64,000 nucleotides of DNA. It comes from Oceanobacillus piezotolerans (GTDB taxonomy: Bacteria; Bacillota; Bacilli; Bacillales; Amphibacillaceae). The stretch is from assembly GCF_003665065.1 (NCBI RefSeq), contig NZ_RCHR01000010.1, positions 20,778 through 84,777 of the forward strand. Reading direction: 5' to 3'. Below the pieces are notes generated by a model, which ran no database searches, had not been told where the DNA came from, and saw only the letters and a list, made by a program, of their open reading frames with translations. The position numbers and the translations under genes were made by a program. Shown here one piece after another: positions 17,070 through 32,360 of this stretch (its first letter is position 1; each line of letters starts with the position of its first letter).

Positions 17070-17423
17070 TTAAACTAATTCAACGATTGCCATTTTTGCT
17101 CCATCACCTTGGCGTTCGCCAAGTTTAAGAACACGTGTATATCCACCTTGTCTATCTTCATAACGAGCAGCAACGTCATCAAATAATTTTTGGATTACGT
17201 TGTTTTCATCGTCAGCTTCTTTTCTGTAAAGGAAAGCTGCAGCTTGACGGCGAGCATGAAGATCCCCACGTTTTCCTAACGTAATCATTTTATCAACGAT
17301 TGATTTTAGCTCTTTAGCTTTTGCTTCAGTTGTTTCAATACGCTCATGAATAATTAAATCTGAAGCAAGATTGCGAAGAAGTGCCATACGGGCATCTGTT
17401 GTACGTCCTAACTTTCTAGCCAT
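17070..17423 (-). CDS. rplQ: 50S ribosomal protein L17
   Basis: 117 residues, the short bacillary form. It begins [24 protein letters not shown] and ends in the beta-rich [26 protein letters not shown]17 sits near the exit tunnel of the large subunit. It lies 46 bases after rpoA and closes the alpha operon. Confidence 0.97.
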   Translation of the reverse strand: MARKLGRTTDARMALLRNLASDLIIHERIETTEAKAKELKSIVDKMITLGKRGDLHARRQAAAFLYRKEADDENNVIQKLFDDVAARYEDRQGGYTRVLKLGERQGDGAKMAIVELV

Positions 17424-17469
17424 GGACTAATCCCTCCCTTTCTTAAAAAACTCTAGGTGACTGTCATTC

Positions 17470-18414
17470 TCAGTCGTCTTCTCGTAAACCTAAACCAAGT
17501 TCATTTAATTTAACTTTTACTTCTTCTAAGGATTTACGTCCCAAATTACGAACTTTCATCATATCTTCCTCAGACTTGTTCGCAAGTTCTTGTACGGTAT
17601 TAATACCAGCACGTTTCAAGCAATTGTAAGAACGAACGGAAAGATCAAGCTCTTCGATGGTCATTTCCATCACTTTTTCTTTCTGATCTTCTTCTTTCTC
17701 TACCATTATTTCTGCGTTTTGTGCTTCATCTGTTAATCCTACAAAGATATTAAAATGCTCGGTAATGATTTTTGCTCCTAGAGAAATAGCTTCCTCAGGG
17801 CGAATACTACCATCTGTTGTAATATCTAATGTTAGCTTATCGTAATTAGCATTTTGCCCAACACGTGTATTTTCAACTTGATAGGTCACACGTGATACTG
17901 GTGTAAAGATCGAATCGATTGGTACTACACCAATAGGCTGATCGTCACGCTTGTTTTCTTCTGAAGGACGATAGCCACGACCACGTTCTGCAGTAATTTT
18001 CATGTGTAAGCTACCCTTACTGTTTAATGTAGCAATATATAAATCTGGATTTAAGACTTCTACATCACTATCATAAGTAAGGTCAGCTGCAGTTACTTTA
18101 CCTTCACCTTGAACATCGAGTTCCAATGTTTTTGGTTCATCCGAATAGATTTTCAAAGCTAATCGTTTTAAATTCAAAACAATTTGTGTGACATCTTCTA
18201 CTACACCATCAATCGTTGAAAACTCATGTAGTGCACCGTCAATTTGAACGGATGTAACAGCAGCACCTGGAAGTGAGGATAATAAGATACGACGCAAGGA
18301 GTTTCCTAGAGTGGCACCATATCCACGTTCAAGCGGTTCGACTACAAATTTACCAAATGTAGCATCCTCGCTAATCTCAACCGTTTCAATTTTTGGTTTT
18401 TCTATTTCGATCAT
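17470..18414 (-). CDS. rpoA: DNA-directed RNA polymerase subunit alpha
   Basis: 314 residues, full length. The N-terminal dimerisation domain (about 1-230) has [21 protein letters not shown] charged linker follows, then the C-terminal DNA-binding domain ([26 protein letters not shown] ends with the helix-hairpin-helix [11 protein letters not shown]). It is the assembly platform for beta and beta' encoded at 37-45 kb. It starts 203 bases after rpsK; the gap holds a small hairpin at about 18452-18473 (GGCTAGACA/TGTCTAACC). Confidence 0.97.
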   Translation of the reverse strand: MIEIEKPKIETVEISEDATFGKFVVEPLERGYGATLGNSLRRILLSSLPGAAVTSVQIDGALHEFSTIDGVVEDVTQIVLNLKRLALKIYSDEPKTLELDVQGEGKVTAADLTYDSDVEVLNPDLYIATLNSKGSLHMKITAERGRGYRPSEENKRDDQPIGVVPIDSIFTPVSRVTYQVENTRVGQNANYDKLTLDITTDGSIRPEEAISLGAKIITEHFNIFVGLTDEAQNAEIMVEKEEDQKEKVMEMTIEELDLSVRSYNCLKRAGINTVQELANKSEEDMMKVRNLGRKSLEEVKVKLNELGLGLREDD

Positions 18415-18617
18415 TTAATTAAAACCCTCCTTTAAAACGTCGAAACCCCGGCTAGACAAATGTCTAACCGAAATTCCTCAAATAAGCAGTAGGCGTTTCT
18501 GCACTACTTTAAGATTTTACGTACTGTCTTATCTCGATGCTGTCAGAAAGCTTAATCACCAATATTTTAGCTATCATAACCCATTATTGACAGGGTAACA
18601 AATTCTATACGGTAAAA

Positions 18618-19007
18618 TTAAACACGACGACGTTTTGGTGGGCGGCAACCGTTATGAGGAACTGGTGTTACATCCACAATTGCAGTTACTTCCAAACCAG
18701 CAGCTTGAAGAGAACGAATTGCAGCTTCACGTCCAGCACCAGGTCCTTTAACAGTTACTTCTAAAGTCTTCATACCAGTTTCCAATGCTGATTTTGCAGC
18801 TGTTTCAGCAGCCATTTGAGCAGCAAATGGAGTAGACTTACGAGAACCTTTAAAGCCTAATGCTCCAGCAGAACTCCAGCCAACTGCATTACCTTGTTTA
18901 TCTGTAATTGTTACAATTGTGTTGTTAAATGTAGAGCGGATGTGTGCTACACCTGACTCAATATTCTTTTTCACACGACGTTTACGTGTGTTTGTTTTAC
19001 GTGCCAT
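18618..19007 (-). CDS. rpsK: 30S ribosomal protein S11
   Basis: 129 residues. It contains the conserved [22 protein letters not shown] start, the central [10 protein letters not shown] and the tail [18 protein letters not shown]11 lines the platform near the Shine-Dalgarno helix. It is 23 bases after rpsM. Confidence 0.97.
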   Translation of the reverse strand: MARKTNTRKRRVKKNIESGVAHIRSTFNNTIVTITDKQGNAVGWSSAGALGFKGSRKSTPFAAQMAAETAAKSALETGMKTLEVTVKGPGAGREAAIRSLQAAGLEVTAIVDVTPVPHNGCRPPKRRRV

Positions 19008-19030
19008 AGGATAAGTTTACCTCCTTTACG

Positions 19031-19396
19031 TTATTTTTTCTTGTTAGCCATAGTTTTACGTGGGCCTTTACGAGTACGTGAATTATTTTTCGTGTTTTGT
19101 CCACGAACTGGTAATCCACGACGATGACGAAGACCTCTGTAAGAACCGATTTCAATTAGACGTTTAATATTAAGGGATACTTCACGACGAAGGTCACCTT
19201 CAACAGTAAATTGTTCCATTGCTTGACGGATTCTAGAAAGTTCATCTTCTGTTAGATCACGTACACGAGTGTCTTCTGAAACGCCTGCTTCTTCAAGGAC
19301 TTTCTGTGCAGTTTTCTTACCGATTCCATATATATAAGTTAATGATATTACCACACGTTTTTCACGTGGAATGTCAATACCTGCAATACGTGCCAT
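19031..19396 (-). CDS. rpsM: 30S ribosomal protein S13
   Basis: 121 residues. [26 protein letters not shown] is the N-terminal helix-two-turns-helix; the basic tail [23 protein letters not shown] reaches the P-site tRNA. It is 20 bases after rpmJ. Confidence 0.97.
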   Translation of the reverse strand: MARIAGIDIPREKRVVISLTYIYGIGKKTAQKVLEEAGVSEDTRVRDLTEDELSRIRQAMEQFTVEGDLRREVSLNIKRLIEIGSYRGLRHRRGLPVRGQNTKNNSRTRKGPRKTMANKKK

Positions 19397-19416
19397 TAAG
19401 TCTCAGCACCTCCTTA

Positions 19417-19557
<141 letters not shown>

Positions 19558-19562
19558 TTAGA

Positions 19563-19781
19563 TTATTTGTAACGATAAGTTATTCTTCCTCTTGTTAAAT
19601 CGTAAGGAGAAAGTTCAACCGTTACCTTGTCACCAGGTAAAATACGAATGTAATGCATACGAATTTTACCAGATACATGGGCCAAAACCGTATGGCCATT
19701 TTCAAGCTCTACATTAAACATTGCATTTGGCAATGTTTCTGTTACGGTACCTTCTACTTCAATTACATCATCTTTCGCCAT
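19563..19781 (-). CDS. infA: Translation initiation factor IF-1
   Basis: 72 residues, a single OB fold ([22 protein letters not shown] ... [15 protein letters not shown]). It binds the A site of the 30S subunit during initiation. Its start overlaps the end of the KOW gene by 14 bases. Confidence 0.97.
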   Translation of the reverse strand: MAKDDVIEVEGTVTETLPNAMFNVELENGHTVLAHVSGKIRMHYIRILPGDKVTVELSPYDLTRGRITYRYK

Positions 19782-20109
19782 CGTGTAGATCTCCCTTCTT
19801 CAAATCAGTCACAATCTCACTCATATACTTTGATATGGCAAACCGCAATTTCCCATTTGTGACACGACCGGTTTCTAGAAGGCTGTTTTGGACTTCTGGG
19901 GAAATATAATCCGTTATCTCTATATGATGCAGATTCTTCTTCTTCGGCCGATTTGTTTTACGTTTTTCTCCATCTGCGAGAATAACATAACGATCATCCA
20001 GCACTTCTATAATAATCATGTACTGATTGGTTTCTCGTCCTTGTAAAACACGTACAACCCGACCTAACAGCGATCCTCTAGCACCTTCGTTCAACAAGAT
20101 CACCTGCAC
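19768..20109 (-). CDS. KOW-domain RNA-binding protein (YbzG-like)
   Basis: Up to 113 residues with a KOW-type segment ([37 protein letters not shown]), followed by a conserved tail ([19 protein letters not shown]). The equivalent gene sits before infA in bacilli, and its function is not known to me. The start is uncertain: GTG at 20109 is the longest choice, but AGGTG at 20101-20105 would better serve a TTG at 20094, giving about 108 residues. In B. subtilis map lies between adk and this gene; here it is missing and the gap to adk is only 151 bases. Confidence 0.85.
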   Translation of the reverse strand: MQVILLNEGARGSLLGRVVRVLQGRETNQYMIIIEVLDDRYVILADGEKRKTNRPKKKNLHHIEITDYISPEVQNSLLETGRVTNGKLRFAISKYMSEIVTDLKKGDLHDGER

Positions 20110-20260
20110 TTAGGCTACAGTTTGATTGTCACCTATAAAGGTTATTTTAACCAGTATTACTAGAGTTCAAAAGCAATACTAAGGATTTTTGTATTTCATG
20201 CATACATTATACAGATTAAGATAAAGAAATGCATCTGTTCCACACTAGATTAGATAATTA

Positions 20261-22228
<1,968 letters not shown>

Positions 22229-22229
<1 letters not shown>

Positions 22230-22669
22230 TAAATCACCTCGGTTTTACCGCCCGCTGCCTCGATTGCTTCTACTGCAGAAGCAGAGAACTTGTGAGCTTT
22301 TACTGTAAGTTTCTTTTCGATAGCTCCCTTACCAAGTACTTTAATACCTGCTTTAGGTTTTGCTACGACACCAGTTTCTAGTAATAGCTCAGGAGTGACT
22401 TCAGTGCCATCTTCAAAACGATTTAATGTTTCTAGGTTTACAATTGCGTATTCTTTACGGTTGATGTTTGTAAAACCGCGTTTTGGTAGTCTTTGGAATA
22501 AAGGCATTTGGCCCCCTTCGAATCCAGGACGAACACCGCCGCCAGAACGAGCTTTTTGACCTTTATGACCTCTTCCAGAAGTTTTACCGTTACCTGAAGA
22601 AGTACCACGTCCAACTCTGTTTCTGTTTTTACGTGTTCCTTCAGCTGCTTTCAACTCATGTAGTTTCAT
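22229..22669 (-). CDS. rplO: 50S ribosomal protein L15
   Basis: 146 residues. The Gly/Arg-rich N-terminus ([21 protein letters not shown]) threads into 23S rRNA, and the globular C-terminal part follows. It is 31 bases after rpmD. Confidence 0.97.
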
Positions 22670-22700
22670 GCGAGCACCTCCTCTTTACACTTAGTATTAA

Positions 22701-22883
22701 TTAAACTTCTTTCACCGTTACTAGATGAGATACTCTATTAATCATACCACGAACGGATGGAGTATCTTCAAGAACTACGGCTTGACGAATTTTCTTAAGA
22801 CCTAGAGCTTCAACAGTCTTTACTTGATTTTGTTTTCTGCCAATAACACTCCGTGTGAGGGTGATCTCTAATTTTTTAGACAT
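22701..22883 (-). CDS. rpmD: 50S ribosomal protein L30
   Basis: 60 residues ([17 protein letters not shown] ... [10 protein letters not shown]), the short bacterial form. 16 bases after rpsE. Confidence 0.97.
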   Translation of the reverse strand: MSKKLEITLTRSVIGRKQNQVKTVEALGLKKIRQAVVLEDTPSVRGMINRVSHLVTVKEV

Positions 22884-22899
22884 AATGTTTCCCTCCTTA

Positions 22900-23403
22900 T
22901 TATCCTAACAGTTCTTCAATGGACTTTCCACGTAATTTTGCTACATCTTCTGCACGCTTCAATTGTTTAAGACCATCGATTGTTGCACGAATCATATTGA
23001 TTGGTGTGTTTGAACCTAGGGATTTAGTAAGAATATCACCAACTCCTGCAAGTTCAAGAATAGCACGAACTGGTCCACCAGAGATAACTCCAGTACCTTC
23101 ATAAGCTGGTTTCATTAATACTTTACCAGATCCGAATCTACCATGTACTTCATGAGGGATGGTAGTTCCAACAAGTGGTACAGTAACTAGATTTTTCTTC
23201 GCATCATCAACTGCTTTTTTAATAGCTTCAGGTACTTCCTGAGCTTTACCAGTACCAAAACCTACATGACCGTTTTTATCTCCAACTACAACGATTGCTG
23301 CAAAACGCATACGGCGTCCACCTTTAACTACTTTCGATACACGGTTAACCGCAACAACACGTTCTTCAAGATCTAATTTATTCGGGTCGATACTTGTATT
23401 CAT
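22900..23403 (-). CDS. rpsE: 30S ribosomal protein S5
   Basis: 167 residues. The double-stranded-RNA-binding domain ([23 protein letters not shown]) is followed by the second domain with the loop [20 protein letters not shown]. The spectinomycin-contact loop ([10 protein letters not shown]) looks like the wild type. 21 bases after rplR. Confidence 0.97.
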   Translation of the reverse strand: MNTSIDPNKLDLEERVVAVNRVSKVVKGGRRMRFAAIVVVGDKNGHVGFGTGKAQEVPEAIKKAVDDAKKNLVTVPLVGTTIPHEVHGRFGSGKVLMKPAYEGTGVISGGPVRAILELAGVGDILTKSLGSNTPINMIRATIDGLKQLKRAEDVAKLRGKSIEELLG

Positions 23404-23424
23404 TAAATGTTTCCCTCCTTACGA

Positions 23425-23787
23425 TTAAAATTCAAGTCCTGCTTCACGAGCAGCTTCTGCTAATGCTTTTACACGACCATGATATAAATATCCGCCACGG
23501 TCAAATACTACAGATTTGAATCCATTATCTTGAGCACGTTTAGCAATCAGTTCTCCGACTTGTTTTGCTGCTTCAACATTACCTGCCGATTCAACATTCA
23601 ATTCTTTATCTTTAGTAGAAGCACTTGCAACAGTAACTCCGTTGATATCATCTATTAATTGAGCATAGATGTGTTTATTTGAACGATATACGTTTAAACG
23701 TGGACGAGCTGATGTTCCAGAAAGATTTCTGCGAACACGACTATGTCTTCTTTTACGTACAACATTTTTGTCAGGTTTTGTGATCAT
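23425..23787 (-). CDS. rplR: 50S ribosomal protein L18
   Basis: 120 residues. The basic N-terminus [15 protein letters not shown] and the tail [26 protein letters not shown] are typical. L18 binds 5S rRNA together with L5. 31 bases after rplF. Confidence 0.97.
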   Translation of the reverse strand: MITKPDKNVVRKRRHSRVRRNLSGTSARPRLNVYRSNKHIYAQLIDDINGVTVASASTKDKELNVESAGNVEAAKQVGELIAKRAQDNGFKSVVFDRGGYLYHGRVKALAEAAREAGLEF

Positions 23788-23818
23788 CTACGTCACTCCT
23801 TTCTGCTCCTAACTAATC

Positions 23819-24355
23819 TTACTTAGCAGTTTTACCTTCTTTACGGCGTACATATTCTCCAGCATAACGGATACCTTTACCTTTGTAAGGTTCTGGTGAT
23901 CTAATTGCTCTGATGTTAGCAGCAACAGCTCCGACTAACTGTTTATCAATACCTTTAACGATTAATTCCGTGTTTTTAGGTACTTCAATTTCGATTCCCT
24001 CAATTTGTTCAATCTCAACTGGATGAGAGTAACCAGCACTTATAACAACTTTATTTCCCTGTTTTTGCGCACGGTAACCTACACCGATAATTTCTAGTGC
24101 TTTTTCATAACCCTTACTTACACCTACAACCATGTTGTTGATTAAGCTGCGAGTTGTACCATGCAATGCGCGATGTTCTTTGTTATCGCTTGGACGTCCT
24201 ACAGTTAGAACATTGTCCTCTATATTAATCTTCATATCAGAATTTAAATCTCTTGTTAATTGACCTTTAGGTCCTTTAACTGTAATTGTGTTTCCATCAA
24301 GTTTAACTTCTACACCTTCTGGAATTTCGATGGGTTTAAGTCCTATACGAGACAT
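23819..24355 (-). CDS. rplF: 50S ribosomal protein L6
   Basis: 178 residues with two similar beta-alpha domains. The C-terminal signature [22 protein letters not shown] is intact. L6 lies near the factor-binding site. 30 bases after rpsH. Confidence 0.97.
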   Translation of the reverse strand: MSRIGLKPIEIPEGVEVKLDGNTITVKGPKGQLTRDLNSDMKINIEDNVLTVGRPSDNKEHRALHGTTRSLINNMVVGVSKGYEKALEIIGVGYRAQKQGNKVVISAGYSHPVEIEQIEGIEIEVPKNTELIVKGIDKQLVGAVAANIRAIRSPEPYKGKGIRYAGEYVRRKEGKTAK

Positions 24356-24385
24356 TCATTGCACCTCCTCTAATTAACAAATTAA

Positions 24386-24784
24386 TTACCAAACATATGC
24401 TAAAACTTCGCCGCCAACAGCTTGAGAACGTGCTTCTTTATCAGATAGAACACCATTAGAAGTTGAAACGACAGCAATACCTAGACCGTTTAGTACACGA
24501 GGTACCTCATCAGCTTTAGCGTATACACGCAATCCTGGTTTACTAATACGTTTAATACCAGTGATTACTCGTTCTTCATTAGGACCGTACTTAAGGAAAA
24601 TACGCAGAATACCTTGTTTGTTATCTTCAATCACTTCATAATCTTTAACAAAGCCTTCACGTTTCAAGATATCAGCGATTTCTTTTTTCATTTTAGAAGC
24701 AGGAAGCTCTAAACTTTCATGTTTAACCATGTTAGCGTTACGAATACGAGTTAGCATATCTGCGATTGGATCTGTCATCACCAT
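24386..24784 (-). CDS. rpsH: 30S ribosomal protein S8
   Basis: 132 residues. It begins [31 protein letters not shown] and ends with the signature [31 protein letters not shown] lies 9 bases before the first ATG. S8 binds the central domain of 16S rRNA early in assembly. Confidence 0.97.
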   Translation of the reverse strand: MVMTDPIADMLTRIRNANMVKHESLELPASKMKKEIADILKREGFVKDYEVIEDNKQGILRIFLKYGPNEERVITGIKRISKPGLRVYAKADEVPRVLNGLGIAVVSTSNGVLSDKEARSQAVGGEVLAYVW

Positions 24785-24813
24785 TAATCATTACCTCCTT
24801 CCCTAATCGGGGA

Positions 24814-24999
24814 TTACCAGCTTGCTTTTTTGACACCAGGAATTTGACCTTTATAGGCAAGTTCACGGAAACAAATACGGCAAAGTTTAAATTTACGAAT
24901 TACAGAATGTGGACGACCACAACGCTCACAGCGAGTATATTCACGTACTTGGTATTTTTGTGGGCGCTTTTGTTTTGCAACCATAGATTTTTTAGCCAA
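24814..24999 (-). CDS. rpsN: 30S ribosomal protein S14, zinc type
   Basis: 61 residues, the short zinc-binding form (S14Z) with CERCGRPH and [10 protein letters not shown] zinc-free paralogue for zinc starvation may be encoded elsewhere, but none is in this window. 29 bases after rplE. Confidence 0.97.
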   Translation of the reverse strand: MAKKSMVAKQKRPQKYQVREYTRCERCGRPHSVIRKFKLCRICFRELAYKGQIPGVKKASW

Positions 25000-25028
25000 A
25001 ATTTTCCCTCCTTGTATTAGCTTTTAGC

Positions 25029-25571
25029 TTATTTTTGGAAAGGCATGCCTAGCTGAGCCAATAGTTCACGAGCTTCTTCGTCCGTATTAGAAGTTGTTAC
25101 GATAACGATATCCATACCACGAACTTTATTGACTTTATCATAGTTAATTTCCGGGAAAATTAATTGTTCTTTCACACCTAAAGTGTAGTTACCACGGCCG
25201 TCGAAGGCTTTCTTGGAAATACCACGGAAGTCACGTACACGTGGAAGTGATACAGAGATAAGTTTTTGTAAGAACTCATACATACGTTCACCACGTAAAG
25301 TAACCTTCGCTCCAATAGGCATTCCTTCACGCAAACGGAAACCAGCGATAGATTTCTTCGCACGAGTGATAAGTGGTTTTTGACCAGAAATTAATGATAG
25401 TTCTTCAACCGCACTATCCAATGCTTTAGAGTTTTGAACAGCGTCACCAACACCCATGTTGATAACAATCTTTTCAATCTTAGGTACTTGCATTACAGAT
25501 TTATAGTTAAATTTATTCATTAAAGATGATACGACTTCATCTTGATATTTTTGTTTTAATTGATTCATCAT
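25029..25571 (-). CDS. rplE: 50S ribosomal protein L5
   Basis: 180 residues from the first of two adjacent ATGs; the second (25568) sits 7 bases from the GGAGGG site and may be the true start. It has [18 protein letters not shown] and [19 protein letters not shown]5 binds 5S rRNA and touches the P-site tRNA. Confidence 0.96.
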   Translation of the reverse strand: MMNQLKQKYQDEVVSSLMNKFNYKSVMQVPKIEKIVINMGVGDAVQNSKALDSAVEELSLISGQKPLITRAKKSIAGFRLREGMPIGAKVTLRGERMYEFLQKLISVSLPRVRDFRGISKKAFDGRGNYTLGVKEQLIFPEINYDKVNKVRGMDIVIVTTSNTDEEARELLAQLGMPFQK

Positions 25572-25595
25572 GTCGCCCTCCTTTCACCAGCGGAA

Positions 25596-25907
25596 TTATT
25601 TATCTAAAAGTTCACCGGACTTTTTAGCGATTCGGACCTTTTTACCGTCACGAACTTCATATCCAACACGAGTTGGTTCACCTGACTTAGGATCGATTGG
25701 CATAACATTAGAAACATGAATTGGAGCTTCTATGTTAAGAATTCCACCTTGTGGGTTCTCTTGTGAAGGTTTAGCGTGTTTTTTAATCATGTTAACACCT
25801 TCTACAAGAACGCGATCCTTTTTAGGATATGCTTCTAAGATGACACCTTCTTTACCACGATCTTTACCAGATAATACTTTTACTTTATCACCTTTTTTGA
25901 CATGCAT
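25596..25907 (-). CDS. rplX: 50S ribosomal protein L24
   Basis: 103 residues starting [21 protein letters not shown], a KOW motif. L24 starts assembly of the large subunit. 36 bases after rplN. Confidence 0.97.
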   Translation of the reverse strand: MHVKKGDKVKVLSGKDRGKEGVILEAYPKKDRVLVEGVNMIKKHAKPSQENPQGGILNIEAPIHVSNVMPIDPKSGEPTRVGYEVRDGKKVRIAKKSGELLDK

Positions 25908-25943
25908 GCATTACGCACCTCCTTGTCAAGTTAATTTATAAAC

Positions 25944-26345
<402 letters not shown>

Positions 26346-26357
26346 TCAACATTTAAA

Positions 26358-26627
<270 letters not shown>

Positions 26628-26645
26628 CTAACCTCCTCTCTTGAA

Positions 26646-27270
<625 letters not shown>

Positions 27271-27290
27271 AATGCGTTTGCCCCCTTCCT

Positions 27291-27932
27291 TTATTTATGG
27301 TTTTTAGTTGGAAGGACTTCCCCACGGTAGATCCACACTTTAACACCTAGCTTACCATAAGTAGTGTCTGCTTCTGCTGTACCATAATCGATGTCAGCAC
27401 GTAAAGTATGAAGTGGAACTGTTCCTTCGCTGTAATGTTCTGCACGAGCGATATCAGCACCGCCTAGACGGCCAGATACTTGTGTTTTAATTCCTTTAGC
27501 ACCTGCACGCATTGCACGTTGAATTGCTTGCTTTTGTGCACGACGGAATGAAATACGGTTTTCTAATTGACGAGCGATATTGTCTGCTACTAATTTCGCA
27601 TCGATATCTACTTTCTTAATTTCTACAATGTTAATGTGTACTCGTTTACCAGTTAAAGCATTTAAAGATTTACGAAGTGCTTCAACTTCAGAGCCGCCTT
27701 TTCCGATTACCATACCAGGTTTACCAGTATGAATCGTAATGTTTACACGGTTAGCCGCACGTTCGATTTCGATAGAAGAAACAGCAGCTGTTTTTAGGCG
27801 GTTTTCAAGATATTCTCTGATTTTAATATCTTCATGTAGTAAGTCTGCATAGTCTTTACCAGCATACCATTTTGATTCCCAGTCTTTAATAATGCCTACG
27901 CGGAGACCTGTTGGATTTACTTTTTGACCCAC
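27291..27932 (-). CDS. rpsC: 30S ribosomal protein S3
   Basis: 213 residues, with a KH domain whose loop is [20 protein letters not shown]3 lines the mRNA entry channel. The start codon is GTG with GGAGGG upstream. It is 3 bases after rplV. Confidence 0.97.
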   Translation of the reverse strand: MGQKVNPTGLRVGIIKDWESKWYAGKDYADLLHEDIKIREYLENRLKTAAVSSIEIERAANRVNITIHTGKPGMVIGKGGSEVEALRKSLNALTGKRVHINIVEIKKVDIDAKLVADNIARQLENRISFRRAQKQAIQRAMRAGAKGIKTQVSGRLGGADIARAEHYSEGTVPLHTLRADIDYGTAEADTTYGKLGVKVWIYRGEVLPTKNHK

Positions 27933-27935
27933 TAA

Positions 27936-28277
27936 CTATCCCTCCTTCTTTTCTGTTAAAACCACAGTGATGTGGCTTGTGCGTTTATTAATTCTGCTTG
28001 CGCGTCCTTGTGCACGTGGACGGAAGCGTTTCAATGTTGGTCCTTCATTTACATATGCTTCAGATACTACTAGATTATCAGTATCCATTTCATAGTTGTG
28101 TTCTGCATTTGCGATAGCAGATTTCAAAACTTTTTCAACTACTGGTGAAGCTCCACGTTGTGTATGGCGTAGAACCGCGATTGCTTCGCCAACTTGTTTT
28201 CCCCGAATAAGATCAACAACTAAACGAACTTTACGAGGAGCTATACGAACTGTTTTCGCAACGGCTTTAGCTTGCAT
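27936..28277 (-). CDS. rplV: 50S ribosomal protein L22
   Basis: 113 residues. The long hairpin loop that lines the exit tunnel is at [22 protein letters not shown], without the deletion seen in macrolide-resistant forms as far as I can judge. 18 bases after rpsS. Confidence 0.97.
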   Translation of the reverse strand: MQAKAVAKTVRIAPRKVRLVVDLIRGKQVGEAIAVLRHTQRGASPVVEKVLKSAIANAEHNYEMDTDNLVVSEAYVNEGPTLKRFRPRAQGRASRINKRTSHITVVLTEKKEG

Positions 28278-28295
28278 TCGGTCTGCACCTCCTTA

Positions 28296-28574
28296 TTATC
28301 GTTTTGTTTTCTTGTCGTCGGCAGAGTGTCCTCTGTATGAACGAGTTGGTGCGAATTCACCTAACTTATGTCCGACCATATCTTCTGTTACATATACTGG
28401 AACGTGTTTACGTCCATCATATACCGCAATTGTATGACCTACAAAATTAGGGAAGATGGTAGAACGACGAGACCAAGTTTTTACTACTTGTTTTTTATCC
28501 CCTTCGTTTAACTGATCAATCTTCTTTAATAGATGGTCATCTGCAAAAGGTCCTTTTTTCAAACTACGACCCAT
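28296..28574 (-). CDS. rpsS: 30S ribosomal protein S19
   Basis: 92 residues ([20 protein letters not shown] ... [12 protein letters not shown]). S19 works with S13 in the head of the small subunit. 59 bases after rplB. Confidence 0.97.
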   Translation of the reverse strand: MGRSLKKGPFADDHLLKKIDQLNEGDKKQVVKTWSRRSTIFPNFVGHTIAVYDGRKHVPVYVTEDMVGHKLGEFAPTRSYRGHSADDKKTKR

Positions 28575-28633
28575 GGATAAACCTCCTTCCGCAAGTGAGA
28601 GACGGGATTATCTTTGCCCGTCTTTAAATTGGT

Positions 28634-29464
28634 TTATTTTTTACGTTTACGAACAATATACTTATCAGACGGCTTGTTGCGTGTGCGTGTCTTGTAACCA
28701 AGTGTTGGTTTACCCCAAGGTGACATAGGTGATTTACGTCCGATTGGCGCACGACCTTCACCACCACCGTGTGGGTGATCATTAGGGTTCATTACAGAAC
28801 CACGAACAGTAGGGCGGATACCTTTCCAACGAGAACGTCCTGCTTTACCAACACGGATTAGTTCATGTTCTAGGTTACCAACTTGACCTACAGTTGCACG
28901 GCAAGTGCTTAAGATTAAGCGAACTTCACCAGATGCTAGGCGTACTAGTGTGTATTTTTCCTCACGACCCAAGATTTGCGCTTCAGCACCAGCTGATCTT
29001 GCTAATTGTCCACCATTACCTGGTTTTAACTCGATGTTGTGAATAACAGTACCTACAGGGATTTTACCGATTGGTAATGCATTCCCTACTTTGATATCTG
29101 CCTCTTCACCTGATTCGATTTCTTGACCTACTTGAAGTCCTTTTGGTGCAATAATGTAGCGTTTTTCTCCGTCCGCATAGTTAATTAATGCAATGTTAGC
29201 TGTACGGTTTGGATCATACTCAACTGTAGCAACGCGTCCTGGTATTCCATCTTTATCACGTTTGAAATCGATAATACGGTATTGACGCTTATGACCGCCA
29301 CCTTGATGACGAACAGTTAATTTCCCTTGGTTGTTACGTCCTCCACGTTTCTTAATTGGACTTAACAGGGATTTCTCTGGTTTGTCTGTAGTGATTTCAG
29401 CAAAATCAGAAACAGACATGTTACGACGACCGTTTGATGTTGGTCTAAACTTTTTAATCGCCAT
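28634..29464 (-). CDS. rplB: 50S ribosomal protein L2
   Basis: 276 residues. The peptidyl-transferase-supporting loop [20 protein letters not shown] is intact, including the conserved His in HPHGGG. 30 bases after rplW. Confidence 0.97.
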   Translation of the reverse strand: MAIKKFRPTSNGRRNMSVSDFAEITTDKPEKSLLSPIKKRGGRNNQGKLTVRHQGGGHKRQYRIIDFKRDKDGIPGRVATVEYDPNRTANIALINYADGEKRYIIAPKGLQVGQEIESGEEADIKVGNALPIGKIPVGTVIHNIELKPGNGGQLARSAGAEAQILGREEKYTLVRLASGEVRLILSTCRATVGQVGNLEHELIRVGKAGRSRWKGIRPTVRGSVMNPNDHPHGGGEGRAPIGRKSPMSPWGKPTLGYKTRTRNKPSDKYIVRKRKK

Positions 29465-29494
29465 CTTTTTCCCTCCTTTTCAGATATCTAGTAA

Positions 29495-29782
29495 TTAAGC
29501 CTCAAAGAAGTCTAGTTCTTTACTATCCTCAGATAGTTGTACAATGGCCTTTTTACGGTTTGATCTATAACCACCGTAACGTCCCATTCTCTTGAACTTA
29601 CCTTTAAGGTTAAGTGTGTTCACTTTAACAACCTTTACACCAAAGATAGCTTCCACAGCATCTTTGATTTCCGTTTTGTTTGCTTTAGGGGATACTTCGA
29701 ATGTATATTTTTTATCTGCCATTTGGTCAGCTGAGTGCTCCGTAATGACAGGGCGTTTAATAACATCGCGATGATCTTTCAT
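29495..29782 (-). CDS. rplW: 50S ribosomal protein L23
   Basis: 95 residues ([20 protein letters not shown] ...). L23 is the docking site for trigger factor and SRP at the tunnel exit. It overlaps the rplD stop by one base (TAATG), so reinitiation is likely. Confidence 0.97.
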   Translation of the reverse strand: MKDHRDVIKRPVITEHSADQMADKKYTFEVSPKANKTEIKDAVEAIFGVKVVKVNTLNLKGKFKRMGRYGGYRSNRKKAIVQLSEDSKELDFFEA

Positions 29783-30405
29783 TATGCAAACACCTCCCCT
29801 GCTTTTTCAGCTGCATCCTTCGTTAAGATTAGCTTGTCATGCGTTAATAAATCTAAAACGTTAACTTCTTCAACTGTTAATACCTTAACAGATTTCAAGT
29901 TATTCGCAGAACGTGCAACTACTTCATTTTTATCCGCAGTTACAATAAGTGCTTTCGCATCAGCATTAACTGCATCTAGCATATTAACGATTTCTTTTGT
30001 TTTTGGTGCATCGATTGCGATGCTTTCTAATACGACGATATTCTCTTCTTTCACTTTAGAAGATAAAGCAGATCTAAGAGCTAAACGACGTACTTTTTTC
30101 GGTAACTTATAGCTATAGCTACGTGGTGTTGGACCGAATACAACTCCACCACCTACCCATTGTGGGGAGCGAATTGAACCTTGACGCGCACGACCAGTTC
30201 CTTTTTGACGCCATGGTTTACGACCACCGCCTCGCACTTCAGAACGATTCTTCACATCGTGTGTTCCTTGACGTAAAGATGCACGTTGCATAATTACTGC
30301 TTCATGAAGCACATGTGTGTTTGGCTCAATACCAAATACTGCATCATTTAATTCAATCTCTCCAGCATTACTTCCATCTTGTTTTAATAGTGCTACTTTA
30401 GGCAT
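29782..30405 (-). CDS. rplD: 50S ribosomal protein L4
   Basis: 207 residues. The tunnel loop is [23 protein letters not shown]4 is the autorepressor of the S10 operon in E. coli; no such regulation is claimed here. 26 bases after rplC. Confidence 0.97.
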   Translation of the reverse strand: MPKVALLKQDGSNAGEIELNDAVFGIEPNTHVLHEAVIMQRASLRQGTHDVKNRSEVRGGGRKPWRQKGTGRARQGSIRSPQWVGGGVVFGPTPRSYSYKLPKKVRRLALRSALSSKVKEENIVVLESIAIDAPKTKEIVNMLDAVNADAKALIVTADKNEVVARSANNLKSVKVLTVEEVNVLDLLTHDKLILTKDAAEKAGEVFA

Positions 30406-30431
30406 GACATATCCTCCCTTCGTTTGTGTGA

Positions 30432-31061
30432 TTAATTACCTTTAATCGCACTTGTAATTTTCACGTATGATTTTTTCGCACCAGGGACATTACCTTTGAT
30501 TAGTAATAGATTCTTTTCAGCATCTACACTTACTACTTCAAGATTTTGAATGGTTACTTGTTCAGAACCCATATGTCCTGGTAATTTTTTACCTTTAAAT
30601 ACACGCATTGCATCAACAGCACCCATTGAACCTGGTCCTCTATGATAGTGTGAACCGTGTCCCATTGGACCGCGTTGTTGTCCGTGACGTTTGATTGAAC
30701 CTTGGAAACCTTTCCCTTTGGAAGTTCCTGTTACATCAACTTTTTCGCCAGCTTCAAAAATTTCAACGCTAACTTCTTGACCAACTTCTGCTCCGTCAAG
30801 GTTAACGTTACGGAATTCACGAACGTAGCGCTTAGGGGCAGTGTTTGCTTTTTCAGCATGGCCTTTTTCTGGTTTGTTCGTACGAGATGGCTTCTTATCA
30901 GCAAAACCAAGTTGTAATGCTTCATAGCCGTCATTTTCTAAAGTTCTTTTCTGTAATACCACGTTAGGTTCAGCTTGAACAACTGTTACTGGGATTAATT
31001 CTCCACTTTCAGTAAAAAGCTGAGTCATGCCGATTTTACGACCTAAGATTCCTTTCGTCAT
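30432..31061 (-). CDS. rplC: 50S ribosomal protein L3
   Basis: 209 residues. The loop that reaches the peptidyl-transferase centre is [20 protein letters not shown]. 29 bases after rpsJ. Confidence 0.97.
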   Translation of the reverse strand: MTKGILGRKIGMTQLFTESGELIPVTVVQAEPNVVLQKRTLENDGYEALQLGFADKKPSRTNKPEKGHAEKANTAPKRYVREFRNVNLDGAEVGQEVSVEIFEAGEKVDVTGTSKGKGFQGSIKRHGQQRGPMGHGSHYHRGPGSMGAVDAMRVFKGKKLPGHMGSEQVTIQNLEVVSVDAEKNLLLIKGNVPGAKKSYVKITSAIKGN

Positions 31062-31090
31062 CCGTTACACCTCCTATAAATAACAATAAA

Positions 31091-31498
<408 letters not shown>

Positions 31499-31531
31499 TC
31501 ACTTCATCGCCTTTTTCTGACCAACATTATA

Positions 31532-31560
31532 AGTATACCAAATGGTGTTGGCCTATGCAA
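31532..31560 (-). promoter_or_regulatory. Vegetative promoter of the S10-spc-alpha superoperon
   Basis: -35 TTGCAT (31555-31560), 17-base spacer, -10 TATACT (31532-31537). No other strong promoter is seen until after rplQ, which fits one long transcript. Confidence 0.7.
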
Positions 31561-31887
31561 CCTTTCTTTTAAAACTAATTATCGGTCGCACATTTGTGTA
31601 TTATACATAGATATTTGTGGTTTTGCAAGCTTTTCTTGAATATTTTTCTACTTATTGCATATAAGTTATTATGTGAAGTTATCGATTAGAATTGCTGTTT
31701 ATTCTATTAGTATTTGAAAAAGAGATATTCTATTTTTGTTACCTATTACTTTAATTACACATTACTACTGCTATTTAATGAAGACATTAATAAGCAGATT
31801 TGTTTTTGATAGAATTTGTTACTCTAGAGAATAGATAGACTACTGATTAGTTTAATTCTAGATATCGTGAAAAAATATAAAGAGTAC

Positions 31888-32112
31888 GGAAACACCCTAG
31901 AATTATTTGTTCGTGATTTCCACTGCGGGCAGCGCCTTAGCCTCCTCGGAAGAAAACCATTTCCTGCGGGGTCTTCGGCTGTTGCTTTTCCCGTAGGACA
32001 AGGAAGGCTTCAGCAGTGATACATCGCACGAAGAAAAAGTGCTTTTCTTTTTCGAGGAGTCGACTGCCCTCCGCTCCAATCACTTCATATAATTGGGCGG
32101 TGTTTCCACCTT
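31888..32112 (-). repeat. Long structured intergenic repeat, copy A
   Basis: The ends GGAAACACC (31890) and GGTGTTTCC (32100) are inverted. Inside, GTGATTTCC...AATCAC and GC-rich blocks (CTGCGGGCAGCGCC, CCTGCGGGG, GGAGTCGACTGCCC) form a multi-branched fold. It resembles the dispersed repeats with ACTCCTGCGGG and CGAGGAGGCT blocks common between Bacillaceae genes. It has no open frame of note. Confidence 0.7.
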
Positions 32113-32141
32113 CCTATATTTATAGATTAAAAAGCATAATT

Positions 32142-32266
32142 TAGCGGAGGAAATACACGGAGACTCCTGCGGGATGATAAGCCTAGTTGAGACCCCGGAG
32201 AGACGACAGTCTCGAGGAGGCTCAACAGCGCCCGTGGAAAGCGTAGTGTATTTCCGTAGCGGTGTT
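32142..32266 (+). repeat. Long structured intergenic repeat, copy B (opposite orientation)
   Basis: Same family as copy A but on the other strand and diverged: GGAGACTCCTGCGGGA ... GAGACCCCGGAG ... CGAGGAGGCTCAACAGCG. The outer arms GGAAATACAC and GTGTATTTCC pair perfectly. The two copies stand 30 bases apart in inverted orientation. Confidence 0.75.
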
Positions 32267-32360
32267 AACCACTATTCTGAATTCAATTAATCAACTTTTT
32301 CTATAGACTATATATTAGTAAGAATTACAGATAGGTTGGCGATAGTGTTTATATAAAGAA

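Larger units (their letters stand above)
31561..32360. other. Spacer of about 1 kb between tuf and the S10 operon
   Basis: It contains the S10 promoter edge, about 330 bases of AT-rich sequence (31561-31887) without a recognisable feature, then the two structured repeats. No gene is visible on either strand. Confidence 0.6.
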
